The notes under the pieces: model-generated
Told to the model about the DNA's origin: nothing
Seen by the model: the letters and a program-made list of their open reading frames with translations, nothing else
Databases searched by the model: none
Shown here: positions 62,729 to 64,000 of the stretch, piece after piece
Layout of the letters: each line of letters opens with the position of its first letter
How positions within the stretch are numbered: the stretch's first letter is position 1
Made by a program: the position numbers and the translations under genes
Origin: Streptomyces hoynatensis
GTDB lineage: Bacteria; Actinomycetota; Actinomycetes; Streptomycetales; Streptomycetaceae
Assembly (NCBI RefSeq): GCF_003626535.1
Contig: NZ_RBAL01000004.1
Location: 372,001-436,000, forward strand
Direction: 5' to 3'
Length of the DNA: 64,000 bases

Positions 62729-64000
62729 GCGGCCTCACCGCCGCTCCGCACCGCCCTGACCCGGCCCAGCTGCCGCAGCAGCTCCTCGCGGCGGGCCGGC
62801 GCCAGGCGCCCCAGCAGGGCCGAGGCCCGCGCCCCGCCGTGCCGCAGCCGGTCCACCACCGCGGCGGTGTGCCCGGAGAGCCGGGTGATGCCGCCGCCGC
62901 GCAGGCTCACCAGGAACCGGCCGGGCGGGCCGCCGTCGGGGGCGAGGTGCTCGGTGCCGACGGCGCGCGCCGCCGGGTCCCAGCACCAGGAGCCGTGCAC
63001 CCGCGGCCACCGGCTCGGCTGCGTCACGGCCGCGGCGACCCGGCCGGGGAAGAGGTCGAGGCCCGCGGCCCGGCCCGCGAGCAGCTCCCCGATCAGCCGC
63101 TGCCGCCACGCGTACCCCCCGGGCCCCCCGGGTCCTGGGGAGCCCGGCCCCGCCTGCCCGCCCGGCCCTGCGGATTCGGCGGCGGCAGCGGGTGCAGCGG
63201 GTTCATCGGGTGCACCGGTGTCATCGGTTTCGTCGTCGTACGGCAGCCACCTGGCCAGGTCGGGCAACTCCGCGGCGGGGCGCGGCGGAACGGCCCAGGC
63301 GTGGGGGGTGCCCGGCAGCGGCAGCCGGAACGGCCGGAAGCCGGCCAGCCGCACCGGCGCGCGCACCTCCTCCGCCACCAGCCGCTCGTACTCCACGGCC
63401 GGCACGCCGGGGGCGCCCACCAGGACCTCCACCGCCACCGGCACCCGGGCCGCCAGCGGCGGCACCACCGCCGCCAGGTCCACCGGGTGGCCCCGCTCGC
63501 CGACCGCGCGGCCCCAGGTCCGCAGCCCCGCCACCGTCACCACGAGCCCGGCGCAGCGCGCCGTCGCCCCCGCGGGCAGCCGCGCCACGGACTCCGCGTC
63601 CAGCCACCCCGCCCAGGGGCCGCGGGCGGGGCACTCGGCGGCCCGCGTCACCCACACCACGGGGTCCGCGTTCCCCGGCCCGCCGCACCCGCCGAGCAGC
63701 AGCCGCCGCGCCCGGGGCGACAGGCGCGCCCGGCCGGGCGCGTCCAGCCGCGCGAGCGCCGCGTGGTGGCGGGCCACGAAGCGCCCGGTGAGGGTCAGCG
63801 TGGCCGGGGGAGCGGCGGCGGCCAGGGCGAAGGCGAAGGGCAGCTGCCGGTCGGAGTCCACCACCACCTCGGCCGCCCCGGCCGCCGCCACGGCCCGCGC
63901 CGCCGCCGCCACCTCGGGCGCGAACAGGGCGCTGCCCGCGGCGGCCCGCAGCACGTCCGCGCCGCGCTGCGTGCTGCCGTGCCGCAGCCACAGGTCGTCC
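62725..64000 (-). CDS. Unknown RiPP-cluster protein with PqqD/RRE-like C-terminus, 5' end beyond right edge
   Basis: An incomplete protein of at least 424 residues whose start lies outside the window. The visible N-terminal 270 residues read like a TIM-barrel or related alpha/beta fold (AEVVVDSDRQLPFAFAL, LVVTVAGLRTWGRAVGERGHP, VAVEVLVGAPGVPAVEYERLV). An Ala/Gly/Pro linker follows. The last 90 residues resemble a PqqD-type winged helix (GRFLVSLRGGGITRLSGHTAAVVDRLRHG, then ALLGRLAPARREELLRQLGRV), suggesting leader-peptide recognition. No radical SAM cysteines are visible in this part. It overlaps LanB 1 by four bases and belongs to the same operon. Confidence 0.65.
   Translation of the reverse strand, partial: DDLWLRHGSTQRGADVLRAAAGSALFAPEVAAAARAVAAAGAAEVVVDSDRQLPFAFALAAAAPPATLTLTGRFVARHHAALARLDAPGRARLSPRARRLLLGGCGGPGNADPVVWVTRAAECPARGPWAGWLDAESVARLPAGATARCAGLVVTVAGLRTWGRAVGERGHPVDLAAVVPPLAARVPVAVEVLVGAPGVPAVEYERLVAEEVRAPVRLAGFRPFRLPLPGTPHAWAVPPRPAAELPDLARWLPYDDETDDTGAPDEPAAPAAAAESAGPGGQAGPGSPGPGGPGGYAWRQRLIGELLAGRAAGLDLFPGRVAAAVTQPSRWPRVHGSWCWDPAARAVGTEHLAPDGGPPGRFLVSLRGGGITRLSGHTAAVVDRLRHGGARASALLGRLAPARREELLRQLGRVRAVRSGGEAA

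Overview
The window is very GC-rich DNA with strong third-position GC bias, GTG and TTG starts and frequent 4-base stop/start overlaps. It also carries CebR boxes (TGGGAGCGCTCCCA), a monomeric isocitrate dehydrogenase, gas-vesicle relics and many secreted or regulatory genes. All of this points to Streptomyces or a close relative, and the many accessory and broken genes suggest a chromosome arm. No rRNA, tRNA or CRISPR was recognised.

Layout. (1) 1-10.4 kb: an unusual candidate RiPP cluster. A tightly coupled minus-strand operon runs JmjC oxygenase, MFS exporter, an M29-like protein, a radical SAM/SPASM enzyme, an S8 protease, a GAF protein and a second radical SAM enzyme that leaves the window. 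Divergent to it are a 48-residue, lysine/arginine-free acidic peptide ending in Cys, an unknown helical protein and a SagB-type dehydrogenase. No YcaO is visible. (2) 10.6-14.9 kb: secreted PIG-L deacetylase, a WGR-domain protein and a GNAT enzyme. (3) 15-18.2 kb: two convergent secreted cellulose-binding proteins, one an expansin, each behind a perfect CebR box, with a 29-bp tandem repeat between them. (4) 18.4-24.7 kb: tautomerase, cupin, DUF2795, a MarR regulator with three related operator sites next to a quinone-oxidoreductase-like gene, a 5'-truncated IS481 transposase, a VOC protein, a collapsed alpha/beta-hydrolase pseudogene and a second MarR gene. (5) 25-31.7 kb: ferredoxin, P450, a PaoABC-like molybdenum hydroxylase and a TetR regulator. 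(6) 31.8-36 kb: a decay zone with a flavoprotein monooxygenase fragment, an AraC fragment, an XRE regulator, a truncated phosphomannose-isomerase-like gene and an in-frame ROK kinase/LacI chimera. (7) 36-47.6 kb: GH25 lysozyme, membrane proteins, MFS transporter, F420-type oxidoreductase, isocitrate dehydrogenase, a LacI regulator and a LysR/YeiH pair. (8) 47.2-51.2 kb: two small membrane proteins, gas-vesicle remnants including a frameshifted gvpY, and a methyltransferase/CDGSH pair. (9) 51.2-64 kb: a minus-strand run with two tandem LanB-type dehydratase-like proteins, a TldD/TldE-like pair, a DadA-type flavoprotein, an FMN reductase, an MFS exporter and a heme-oxygenase-like protein. This is probably a second RiPP pathway whose precursor lies beyond the right edge.

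The best candidates for an undescribed system are the two RiPP-like loci at the window ends. The first combines two radical SAM enzymes, a JmjC oxygenase and a SagB oxidoreductase around a peptide with a C-terminal Gly-Cys. The second pairs two glutamylation-type LanB proteins with TldD/TldE and two flavin enzymes.
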